NCBI GenBank assembly: GCA_030745885.1
Contig: JASLNR010000027.1
Location: 1 to 5,945, forward strand
DNA from: Candidatus Thalassarchaeaceae archaeon
GTDB taxonomy: Archaea; Thermoplasmatota; Poseidoniia; Poseidoniales; Thalassarchaeaceae
Reading direction: 5' to 3'
DNA: 5,945 bases
Numbering within the stretch: position 1 is the first letter of the stretch; the number at the start of each line of letters is the position of its first letter. The notes beneath the pieces were generated by a model. The model saw nothing but the letters and a program-made list of their open reading frames with translations, did not search any database and was not told where the DNA came from. The translations under genes were made by a program, and so were the position numbers. Shown here piece after piece: positions 1 to 5,542 of the stretch.

Positions 1-380
1 ATCATCGGGGAGATGCGAGAGGCCAGCCCGCCTGGATGGTTCCTAGTTGCCAGCGACCTGACGAAAACCGAGTCGGCAGAGTCGGCCGCCTGCATCCTCA
101 TCCTATCGGCTAGAAGGGCACCTCCACTGTTGGGTGAAGACGGGTCTACGGCTAGTACAGCGACCCTCTCCCCTTTGTCGACCCACTTCGAAATCAAGCT
201 GCCAATCAACGAGGATTTACCGACTCCAGGAGGTCCTGTAACTCCCAGCGTCCACGGATCTACAGCAGTGAAATTGAAGCTGGCGCCATTCTCGATGGCC
301 GTTAGCGTCCTCGATAGGTCTCTACGACTGCCCGATAGGGCAGAACTCATGGTATCAGATTCACTCAACCCCATCGCCAT
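1..380 (-). CDS. meaB: MeaB/ArgK-type GTPase, chaperone of methylmalonyl-CoA mutase (5' part, runs off the left edge)
   Basis: The visible 126 residues are the N-terminal part of a MeaB-family G3E P-loop GTPase. These proteins use GTP hydrolysis to gate cobalamin loading and to protect or repair methylmalonyl-CoA mutase in the cytoplasm. Walker A is GPPGVGKSS (residues 49-57, GxxxxGKS form). It is followed by the family-typical VAVLAVDPSSPNSGG (73-87) and FVRSLATRNHPGGLAS (106-121). Many relatives have RGHLGG or RGALGG where this protein has RNHPGG. I read the protein from the reverse complement. The ATG at 380 places the P-loop after about 48 residues, as expected for the family, and has GGGGAG eight bases upstream. 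ATGs at 374 and 350 are alternatives. The start overlaps the end of the mutase subunit gene by 16 bases in another frame, so the two are probably translationally coupled. The remaining domains lie outside the window. Confidence 0.95.
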   Translation of the reverse strand, partial: MAMGLSESDTMSSALSGSRRDLSRTLTAIENGASFNFTAVDPWTLGVTGPPGVGKSSLIGSLISKWVDKGERVAVLAVDPSSPNSGGALLADRMRMQAADSADSVFVRSLATRNHPGGLASRISPM

Positions 381-802
381 CCTGAATTCTCCCCGACTCC
401 CACAGGCTCGCCTGACTCTATCCTGCCGGATGCCGCCTCAAGGAACTCGAGGATTTCGGAGGTGCGGGCACCCGGTCCGAAAATGGCCCTGACCCCTTGA
501 TCGTGGAGTGAGTCACGGTCATCGAACGGTATTATGCCGCCAGCGAAGACGATGACCTCCGAAAGCCCTTCTTCCCTGAGGCCTTCGCACACGGCTGGGA
601 CTAGGGCATCATGAGCGCCAGACAGGGTGGAGAGTCCCAATGCCGAAGCGTCCTCGTCCATCACTATCCTGACTATCTCCCCGGGAGTCTTGCGCAAACC
701 CGTGTACACGACCTCATGGCCACCGTCCCTGAGGGCACGAGCTACGACTTTCGCCCCTCTGTCATGGCCGTCGAGCCCCGGTTTGGCAATCACGATGCGC
801 AT
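365..802 (-). CDS. mcmA2: Methylmalonyl-CoA mutase, free-standing cobalamin-binding (C-terminal/small) subunit
   Basis: This 145-residue protein is the B12-binding domain of methylmalonyl-CoA mutase encoded as a separate subunit, as is common in archaea. With the large catalytic subunit it interconverts (R)-methylmalonyl-CoA and succinyl-CoA using adenosylcobalamin. The signature DxHxxG is DGHDRG (residues 11-16), and His13 would be the lower axial cobalt ligand. STLSGAH (58-64) and AGGIIP (87-92) match the other cobalamin-contacting loops. The reading frame is open further upstream, with ATGs at 886 and 916. I chose the ATG at 802 because homologues begin just before the RIVIAKPGLDGHDRG block, and the longer starts would run into the pccB start. 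No convincing Shine-Dalgarno precedes it. The last 16 bases overlap meaB. The tail after residue 124 (acidic, Gly-rich, ending GWRWG) lies beyond the domain and may be disordered. The large subunit is not in the window. Confidence 0.95.
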   Translation of the reverse strand: MRIVIAKPGLDGHDRGAKVVARALRDGGHEVVYTGLRKTPGEIVRIVMDEDASALGLSTLSGAHDALVPAVCEGLREEGLSEVIVFAGGIIPFDDRDSLHDQGVRAIFGPGARTSEILEFLEAASGRIESGEPVGVGENSGWRWG

Positions 803-914
803 TTCGACGAAACTGGGAGTTGGCGGACAGACTTCAAGCAACCGATGACGCGTGAGCATAGCAGCATAACTGACGGGAATGCTCATTGGCGGGGTTTCCC
901 TACCTTTGCGCACC
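803..914. promoter_or_regulatory. Divergent intergenic region between the mutase and carboxylase operons
   Basis: These 112 bases must hold the promoters for both divergent units, because mcmA2-meaB and pccB start on either side. I see no strong archaeal TATA box. The most AT-rich part is the short direct repeat GCATA-GCA-GCATA at 856-868. A perfect 7-base inverted repeat, TGAGCAT (853-859) and ATGCTCA (879-885), separated by 19 bases, sits near the middle and could be an operator, although a chance match is possible. Neither gene has a clear Shine-Dalgarno, which would fit short-leader or leaderless transcripts. Confidence 0.45.
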
Positions 915-2468
915 ATGGCTGAGTCTGATGAGCGTGTCGAGGAGCTCCGCCGCAGGAAAGCGCAAGCAGAGGGCGGCGGTGGGCAGGCCCGCGTCTCGGC
1001 TCAGCATGCCAAGGGCAAGATGACCGCTAGGGAGAGAATCGAGCTGCTGCTCGACGAGAACTCGTTCATGGAGGTGGACACGTTAGTTGAGCACAGATGC
1101 AGGGACTTCGAGATGGACCGTAACGTCATCCCGGGCGACGGAGTCGTCTGCGGACACGGAACTATAGGAGGCAGGACCGTGTACTGCTTCGCTCAGGACT
1201 TCACTGTCTACGGTGGCTCCCTAGGTGAGATGCATGGGCTCAAGATATGCAAGATACTGGACATGGCGCTCAAGACCGGTTCACCTGTCATCGGCTTGAA
1301 TGACAGCGGTGGCGCTAGGATACAGGAAGGAGTTGCCAGTCTGGGTTCATATGCTGAGATTTTCTTCAGGAACGTGCGGGCCAGCGGAGTCATCCCTCAG
1401 ATTTCCGTGATAATGGGCCCGTGCGCAGGCGGAGCGGTATATTCCCCAGCAATCACGGACTTCGTAGTGATGGTCGATCAGACCGCTCACATGTTCATTA
1501 CCGGACCCGAGGTAATCAAGACGGTGACCAACGAGGAAGTGACCTTCGAGGACCTAGGCGGTGCTTCGACACACGCTACTAGATCAGGGGTGACGCATTT
1601 CACTGCGGGTGATGATGAGGAGGCGTTGGACATAGTCAGGGAATTAGTCGGCCTAATCCCGTCCAACAACCTTGAGAGTCCTCCTGTAGTTCCAACCTCC
1701 GACCCACATGACAGAGAGTGCGAGGACCTCGACTCTCTCGTTCCGGAGAATCCTAGCCAACCCTATGACATAGTCACGGCCGTCGAGGCCGTTCTGGATG
1801 ATGGAGGATTCTTAGAAGTGCAGGCGGACTTCGCTGGCAACATAGTCGTTGGGTTCGGGCGACTGGGTGGACAAACCGTGGGAGTGGTAGCGAATCAGCC
1901 CAAGGTGTTGGCAGGGTGCCTCGACATCGATGCCTCGATTAAAGGTGCGAGGTTTGTGCGCTTCTGTGACGCGTTCAACGTACCGCTGCTGACCTTTGTT
2001 GATGTTCCTGGATTCCTGCCCGGCGCGAGCCAAGAGTGGGGTGGCATCATTAGACACGGTGCCAAGTTGCTATATGCATATGCCGAGGCCACCGTCCCGA
2101 AGCTCACTGTAATTACCAGAAAGGCGTATGGAGGGGCTTACGATGTGATGTCCTCCAAGCATATCAGGGGAGACTACAACATAGCTTGGCCAACCGCCCA
2201 ACTGGCAGTGATGGGGGCGGACGGGGCAGTCCAGATAATCCATAGACGCAGAATCGGCACCTCGGGAAACCCCGAGCAAGAGCGGGAGAGGTTGGTCGAC
2301 GACTACAAGGAGACATTTGCCAACCCGTACAGAGCGGCGGCACTAGGCTACCTCGATGACGTCATACAGCCGCATCAGAGCAGGACGGTTCTAATTCGCG
2401 CCTTAGGAGCACTACTCGAGAAAGAAGAGATTCGTCCTGCTAGGAAGCATGGTAACATCCCACTGTGA
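915..2468 (+). CDS. pccB: Acyl-CoA (propionyl-CoA) carboxylase, carboxyltransferase beta subunit
   Basis: This 517-residue protein is a full-length carboxyltransferase of the biotin-dependent acyl-CoA carboxylase family. It moves CO2 from carboxybiotin to propionyl-CoA, giving (S)-methylmalonyl-CoA, and may also accept acetyl-CoA. It has two crotonase-like halves. The N-terminal half carries [13 protein letters not shown] near residues 34-46, [11 protein letters not shown] (129-139) and CAGGA (170-174). The C-terminal half carries [10 protein letters not shown] and [11 protein letters not shown] with GGAYD at 406-410. The GG motifs form the oxyanion holes, and Asp410 corresponds to the Asp reported to influence propionyl versus acetyl preference. 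The ATG at 915 is chosen because the family N-terminus begins just before [15 protein letters not shown]; the in-frame ATG at 879 would add 12 unrelated residues. It heads an operon with the two following genes. Its divergence from the mutase genes favours the propionyl-CoA role, but specificity is inferred. Confidence 0.96.
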   Translation: MAESDERVEELRRRKAQAEGGGGQARVSAQHAKGKMTARERIELLLDENSFMEVDTLVEHRCRDFEMDRNVIPGDGVVCGHGTIGGRTVYCFAQDFTVYGGSLGEMHGLKICKILDMALKTGSPVIGLNDSGGARIQEGVASLGSYAEIFFRNVRASGVIPQISVIMGPCAGGAVYSPAITDFVVMVDQTAHMFITGPEVIKTVTNEEVTFEDLGGASTHATRSGVTHFTAGDDEEALDIVRELVGLIPSNNLESPPVVPTSDPHDRECEDLDSLVPENPSQPYDIVTAVEAVLDDGGFLEVQADFAGNIVVGFGRLGGQTVGVVANQPKVLAGCLDIDASIKGARFVRFCDAFNVPLLTFVDVPGFLPGASQEWGGIIRHGAKLLYAYAEATVPKLTVITRKAYGGAYDVMSSKHIRGDYNIAWPTAQLAVMGADGAVQIIHRRRIGTSGNPEQERERLVDDYKETFANPYRAAALGYLDDVIQPHQSRTVLIRALGALLEKEEIRPARKHGNIPL

Positions 2469-2470
2469 GG
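2467..2470 (+). promoter_or_regulatory. Shine-Dalgarno GAGG for the small carboxylase subunit
   Basis: GAGG overlaps the pccB stop codon and lies six bases before the ATG at 2477, a normal spacing, so it favours that start. A competing start is the GTG at 2465, which overlaps the pccB TGA as GTGA, a typical coupled arrangement, but it has no ribosome-binding site of its own in view. Confidence 0.5.
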
Positions 2471-2476
2471 CGGAGT

Positions 2477-2677
2477 ATGGTGAAGGGATCCGATGACGAA
2501 TCCAGATTGCTGGCTGCTGCCTTGGCTGCAGTGTTGCTAGTGTCCGAACAAGGTGAAGCCATGGGTCCGACGGGACAGAGGAAGTCCGGAGATCCGTGGT
2601 CACGAGACCACAGAAGAGTCTTGATTGGAAGGAGGAATCTGTTCCGCGCACGCACGCGAAGGAGCACCCCGAGGTGA
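2477..2677 (+). CDS. Small acyl-CoA carboxylase subunit, epsilon/PccX-like (putative)
   Basis: This is a 66-residue basic protein squeezed between pccB and the biotin carrier gene, with 8 bases before it and 4 after. It has an acidic start (GSDDES), an Ala/Leu helix LLAAALAAVLLV (residues 11-22), a Gly-rich middle, then DPWSRDHRRVLIGRRN (39-54) and an Arg-rich tail. The layout of an Ala/Leu helix followed by Trp and an (A/I)GR-like segment resembles the small subunits of actinobacterial acyl-CoA carboxylases (AccE/epsilon) and the third subunit PccX of haloarchaeal propionyl-CoA carboxylase, which bridge the alpha and beta parts. OadG-type gamma subunits also occupy this gene position, but the 12-residue hydrophobic stretch is too short for a clear membrane helix. 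A GTG at 2465 would add four residues. The assignment rests on position, size and composition; I cannot confirm homology. That it is a real gene is well supported by operon packing. Confidence 0.65.
   Translation: MVKGSDDESRLLAAALAAVLLVSEQGEAMGPTGQRKSGDPWSRDHRRVLIGRRNLFRARTRRSTPR
2671..2677 (+). promoter_or_regulatory. Strong Shine-Dalgarno GAGGTGA for the biotin carrier gene
   Basis: GAGGTGA matches the archaeal 16S 3' end (anti-SD CACCTCC) and lies four bases before the ATG at 2682. It covers the last codon and stop of the small-subunit gene, implying coupled translation. It decides the carrier-protein start against the longer TTG-initiated frame opening at 2625. Confidence 0.8.
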
Positions 2678-2681
2678 ACCA

Positions 2682-3086
2682 ATGGGAGAGAAGAGGAAGG
2701 TCACCGTCGACGGGGAGGAGTTCGAGGTCGATGTCGAACGTGAAGGCGATACCTGGAGGGTTTTGGTCGGAGGCAAGGAGTACTCAATCCAAGTGGACGG
2801 TGGAGGGCACAGTGGGGCAGACAGGGGCTCCGCAGGAAGAAGTAGGAGGAGGAAGCGGTCCGGGACCATCTCCTCGCCTATCCCTGGCAAGGTGGTGACG
2901 ATGCACGTCGCAATCGGTGACCAAGTGGAGGAGGGAGAGGTGCTGCTCATCCTTGAGGCCATGAAGATGCAAAATGAAATTCAAGCCCCGATTCAGGGCA
3001 CTGTCAGCGAGATCAATTGCGAGTCGGGAGACAGCGTCGAAGCCAATGTCCCTCTCGTCATTATCGAACCTCCTGAAGAGTCGTAA
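2682..3086 (+). CDS. accB: Biotin carboxyl carrier protein of the acyl-CoA carboxylase
   Basis: This 134-residue protein carries the swinging biotin that shuttles CO2 from the biotin carboxylase to the PccB carboxyltransferase. The C-terminal biotinyl domain (about residues 61-131) contains the invariant EAMKM (92-96). Lys95 is the residue modified by biotin protein ligase. The domain starts with the usual SPIPGKV and ends near LVIIEP. The N-terminal part (about 1-40, KVTVDGEEFEVDVE and KEYSIQVDG) resembles the small beta-rich region found before the biotinyl domain in oxaloacetate decarboxylase and pyruvate or propionyl-CoA carboxylase alpha chains. The linker at 40-61 is Gly- and Arg/Lys-rich (RSRRRKR, 53-59), where many carriers have an Ala/Pro-rich one. 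A strong Shine-Dalgarno fixes the start. It is the last carboxylase gene here. No biotin carboxylase gene follows, so this carrier must partner a biotin carboxylase encoded elsewhere. Confidence 0.95.
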   Translation: MGEKRKVTVDGEEFEVDVEREGDTWRVLVGGKEYSIQVDGGGHSGADRGSAGRSRRRKRSGTISSPIPGKVVTMHVAIGDQVEEGEVLLILEAMKMQNEIQAPIQGTVSEINCESGDSVEANVPLVIIEPPEES

Positions 3087-3130
3087 TCATGATTCACAGA
3101 GTTCAAGAGTGGTGATTAGCAGGCCTGTCC

Positions 3131-3361
3131 ATGCCCGGATGCGACTACCCGAAGTGCGCTAGTGAGGGCGAGCAGATTAGTCGCCTATCCCCTGAGGGAT
3201 TCCTGGTGGCGACTGGTAGCAAGGCGTACTCGTTCAGGGAGGCCTACAAGCGCTTCCACTACTGCAAGGAGCACCATGACGAGCTGATGACCTCGGTCTG
3301 GAATCGCGTAAGAGACTCGGAGGACAAGGGCGACGATCATGTCGCTCCCACTGCGATATGA
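3131..3361 (+). CDS. Small Cys/His-rich protein, possible zinc-binding, function unknown
   Basis: I do not recognise this 76-residue protein. It begins MPGCDYPKCASEGEQ, with Cys4 and Cys9, and has FHYCKEHHDEL later, with His43, Cys45, His48 and His49. A CxxxxC pair followed about 35 residues on by CxxHH looks like a small zinc finger of the ribbon or treble-clef type, but zinc binding is inferred. The middle (SPEGFLVATGSKAYSFREAYKR) would suit beta strands leading into a helix. The C-terminus is acidic and polar. There is no signal peptide or membrane segment. GGTGAT at 3111-3116 could serve as a Shine-Dalgarno but is about 14 bases from the ATG, longer than ideal; an in-frame TGA at 3113 rules out longer versions. 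It lies 44 bases after the biotin carrier gene and 32 before threonine synthase on the same strand, so it may be co-transcribed with either. Confidence 0.7.
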   Translation: MPGCDYPKCASEGEQISRLSPEGFLVATGSKAYSFREAYKRFHYCKEHHDELMTSVWNRVRDSEDKGDDHVAPTAI

Positions 3362-3393
3362 TGCGGTAGGTTCATCGAATCGGCATTGGAAGG

Positions 3394-4623
3394 ATGACTG
3401 TGGCTTCCTACGTCACCCATCTTGAGTGTTCTTACACTGGTAAACACTACTCGTCTGATGGCATTCACTCGGTCTCAGATGAGGGTAAGCCACTGCTGGT
3501 CAGGTACGATCTGGGGAGATTAGGTAGAGAGGTCAGCAGGGCCGACATAGAAGCCTCCTCTGAGCCGGGTTTCTGGAGATACTCCCCCCTGCTCCCCGTA
3601 GCGGAGCCGGAAGACCGGGTCTCACTGGGCGAGGTAATCACCCCCTTAGTGAGCCTTGAGAGGTCGGCCAGGCTGATTGGAGCCACTCCCGGAAAGGTGA
3701 TTGTCAAGGACGAATCCAGATTGCCGACAGGCTCTTTCAAGGCCAGAGGTCTGGGGCTCGCTGTATCAATGGCCAAGCAGCTGGGTGTCGAGCACCTCGC
3801 TGTTCCAACCAATGGCAATGCGGGTTCTGCGCTTGCTGCGTATGCTAGCAGGGCTGGCATCAGGGCGACTGTACTGTGCCCTGACAACACTCCGGAGATC
3901 AACACTAGGGAGACCGAGGCACAGGGGGGCGACACTCACCTCGTCAACGGCCTGATTGGGGATTGTGGTAGGATAATCGCAGAGGGTTCTGACGATGTCG
4001 GTTGGTTCGCTGTATCCACGCTGAAAGAGCCTTATCGAATTGAGGGCAAGAAGACCATGGGTCTCGAGTTGGCCGAGCAGATGGGATGGGAGCTGCCTGA
4101 CGTCATATTCTACCCAACCGGGGGTGGGACAGGGCTCATCGGAATGTGGAAGGCGTTCGCAGAACTAATCGAATTGGGCTGGATAGAATGCGAGCTCCCT
4201 AGGATGGTCGCAGTACAGTCGACTGGGTGCGCACCGATGGTCAAGGCCTGGGAGGAAGGTCTGGAATTCGCCGAGTTCTGGGAGAACGCCGAAACTGATG
4301 CGTCGGGAATCAGAGTTCCTGCTGCCCTCGGTGACTTCCTGATTCTGAGGGCTGTGCGTGAGTCGGGTGGCTTCGCCATCGCGGTCAGTGACGAAGATAT
4401 ACACATCATGGCAGAGGGCATAGGTCGAGAGGAGGGTTTGCTGATGTGCCCCGAAGGGGCCGCTACTGCAGCGGCTTACAAAGTGGCGCTTGAGAGGGAC
4501 TTGATCAGTGTTGACGACACCGTGGTCCTATTCAACACCGCTACCGGCCTGAAGTACCCGATGCCACAGGTGGCCTCGACCATCAACAAAGATTCGAAGA
4601 TTGACTACCGGATGTTTGGCTAG
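3394..4623 (+). CDS. thrC: Threonine synthase (PLP-dependent)
   Basis: This 409-residue fold-type II PLP enzyme converts O-phospho-L-homoserine to L-threonine and phosphate, the last step of threonine synthesis. It opens with LECSYTG and GKPLLVRYDLGR, typical of the N-terminal segment of archaeal and plant-like threonine synthases. LPTGSFKARG carries the PLP Schiff-base lysine, Lys116. TNGNAGSALAAY (139-150) contacts the cofactor ring. PTGGGTGLIG (241-250) is the phosphate-binding loop, and the C-terminal NTATGLKYP matches the family's GLK motif. The length fits full-size threonine synthase. The ATG at 3394 directly follows GGAAGG, too close to be a good Shine-Dalgarno. A GTG at 3400 would have better spacing and lose only two residues. 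Related enzymes such as cysteate synthase share the fold, but the N-terminal motif and general occurrence favour threonine synthase. The gene converges with aIF6 with overlapping stop codons. Confidence 0.93.
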   Translation: MTVASYVTHLECSYTGKHYSSDGIHSVSDEGKPLLVRYDLGRLGREVSRADIEASSEPGFWRYSPLLPVAEPEDRVSLGEVITPLVSLERSARLIGATPGKVIVKDESRLPTGSFKARGLGLAVSMAKQLGVEHLAVPTNGNAGSALAAYASRAGIRATVLCPDNTPEINTRETEAQGGDTHLVNGLIGDCGRIIAEGSDDVGWFAVSTLKEPYRIEGKKTMGLELAEQMGWELPDVIFYPTGGGTGLIGMWKAFAELIELGWIECELPRMVAVQSTGCAPMVKAWEEGLEFAEFWENAETDASGIRVPAALGDFLILRAVRESGGFAIAVSDEDIHIMAEGIGREEGLLMCPEGAATAAAYKVALERDLISVDDTVVLFNTATGLKYPMPQVASTINKDSKIDYRMFG

Positions 4624-5282
4624 ATTAGGCCGAGTGCGTCTTCGATTCGATTCAGCTCCGGGCCGGTGGAACCAGAGCCGACCAGAGCATGGGTATCGCT
4701 AGCAGCGCATCCAGCGCCAACATATGGTGAGCCGAACGTGACTGTGCCGACCATCACCGGGACCTGCATCACCGACTCAATGGATTCAGCCTCTGACCGG
4801 GAGACGTCAGGGTGCGCCAGCACCCCGTTTCCATTGGCGACCAGCATGCTGCCGACGGTGTCATGCCCGGCTACCTTGCTTCGGATAGCATCAACACCGA
4901 GAACCTCTGAAATCATGTCCACCCCCTCTTGAGGGACTACGGGGCTAACTACGGCGCCGTGGGCATTGCATTCCATCAGATTGCCTGCGGCATTCATACC
5001 ACTCTCCATTACGACCACGTCGCTGAAGCTCGTCAGCTCATCGAGGTCTTCCTCGGTGGCAATGTCGGCGACGGCTATGCCTTTGTCATTCCCAGTAAGT
5101 AGACTTCCGAGTAGCGAGGAGCCGCCGACGAGGAAGGGATGCATCTCCAGATCGAACGCTGATTGCAACTCCCCTATTGCCGCATCGTCGAGGGACCTAG
5201 GGTGGAACAGAATCTTGTCGACTACTGACAGATAGACGCCGACTTGGGCGTGGCCTAGAATGTCCCCAGTGCTGATTGCCAT
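4620..5282 (-). CDS. eif6: Translation initiation factor 6 (aIF6), 50S anti-association factor
   Basis: This 220-residue protein matches aIF6, which binds the large ribosomal subunit and blocks premature joining of the 30S subunit; its eukaryotic orthologue also acts in 60S maturation. Five pentein-type repeats are visible, with landmarks GDILGHAQVGVYL (6-18), GSSLLGSLLTGNDKG (54-68), SGMNAAGNLMECNAHG (94-109), AGHDTVGSMLVANGNG (138-153) and GTVTFGSPYVGAG (179-191), ending TGPELNRIEDALGLI. The ATG at 5282 gives the normal family length and is preceded by GGCAGGTAAGGAA. The frame stays open upstream to 5471, but those 63 codons run through the 5S rRNA gene and are not coding. It lies 68 bases downstream of 5S on the same strand. 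It is not flanked by the L39e/L31e ribosomal protein genes that accompany it in many archaea. Its stop overlaps the thrC stop. Confidence 0.95.
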   Translation of the reverse strand: MAISTGDILGHAQVGVYLSVVDKILFHPRSLDDAAIGELQSAFDLEMHPFLVGGSSLLGSLLTGNDKGIAVADIATEEDLDELTSFSDVVVMESGMNAAGNLMECNAHGAVVSPVVPQEGVDMISEVLGVDAIRSKVAGHDTVGSMLVANGNGVLAHPDVSRSEAESIESVMQVPVMVGTVTFGSPYVGAGCAASDTHALVGSGSTGPELNRIEDALGLI

Positions 5283-5350
5283 TTCCTTACCTGCCGTTTC
5301 GCTATGGCTCCGCCAGTAATCTGGTATTTGTGCGGGGGGGGTGAAGGAGA

Positions 5351-5471
5351 GTGGCACAGCGACGAACTTTCCCGTGGGCTTTCGCGCCACAGTACAGGAA
5401 TCGACGCAGGAGGGCTTGACTTCCGGGTTCGGTATGGGACCGGGTAGAACCCCTCCGCTGTGGCCGTGCAC
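5351..5471 (-). rRNA. rrf: 5S ribosomal RNA
   Basis: The minus strand reads GGCCACAGCGGAGGGGTT, then CCCATACCGAACCCGGAAGT, then GCGCGAAAGCCCACGGGAAA. These are the conserved loop and helix segments of archaeal 5S rRNA in the right order. The ends pair: GCACGGC (5469-5463) with GCTGTGC (5360-5354) forms helix I with one G-U pair, and CAC follows at the 3' end. The length of about 120 nt is normal. Ends are estimated to within a few bases. The gene lies about 70 bases downstream of 23S rRNA and upstream of aIF6, all on the same strand, consistent with a 23S-5S operon end. Confidence 0.93.
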
Positions 5472-5542
5472 AACTCTTCCTTCGAATGTGAATTGATATG
5501 CTCTGTTGGACAGAGGCCCACAAGGGCCTTGGTGTTGTAGAT
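5472..5542 (-). other. 23S-5S intergenic spacer with two hairpins
   Basis: The spacer of about 70 bases holds two adjacent potential hairpins. One is AGGCCC/GGGCCT with a 4-base loop (5514-5529). The other is CTCTG/CAGAG with a 5-base loop (5501-5515). They share two bases, so both cannot form completely at once. They may be processing structures for the pre-rRNA; no tRNA gene is present. The segment between them and 5S (GCATATCAATT on the minus strand) is AT-rich and lies about 25 bases before the 5S 5' end. Confidence 0.5.

Noticed and set aside
13..492. Open frame of 159 codons on the plus strand at the left edge
   Set aside because: It lies antisense to MeaB and the mutase subunit, both of which have clear family motifs. 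The plus-strand translation has none.
879..914. Longer pccB N-terminus from the ATG at 879
   Set aside because: The 12 extra residues do not look like the family N-terminus, and the ATG lies in the divergent spacer. The ATG at 915 gives the normal start.
803..916. Longer mutase-subunit N-terminus from the ATG at 916 or 886
   Set aside because: The extra 28-38 residues precede the point where homologues begin, show no domain pattern, and would overlap the pccB start region.
2596..2611. Perfect hairpin GTGGTC-ACGA-GACCAC
   Set aside because: It falls within the coding sequence of the small carboxylase subunit, has no following T-run, and a 6-base stem of this kind is expected by chance.
2625..2681. 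TTG-initiated extension of the biotin carrier and the internal GGAGG at 2631-2635
   Set aside because: The GGAGG has no properly spaced ATG or GTG after it, while GAGGTGA four bases before the ATG at 2682 is an excellent signal. The extra residues overlap the small-subunit gene.
3465..3935. Minus-strand open frame of 156 codons inside thrC
   Set aside because: It is a shadow of threonine synthase, which has all its PLP motifs on the plus strand.
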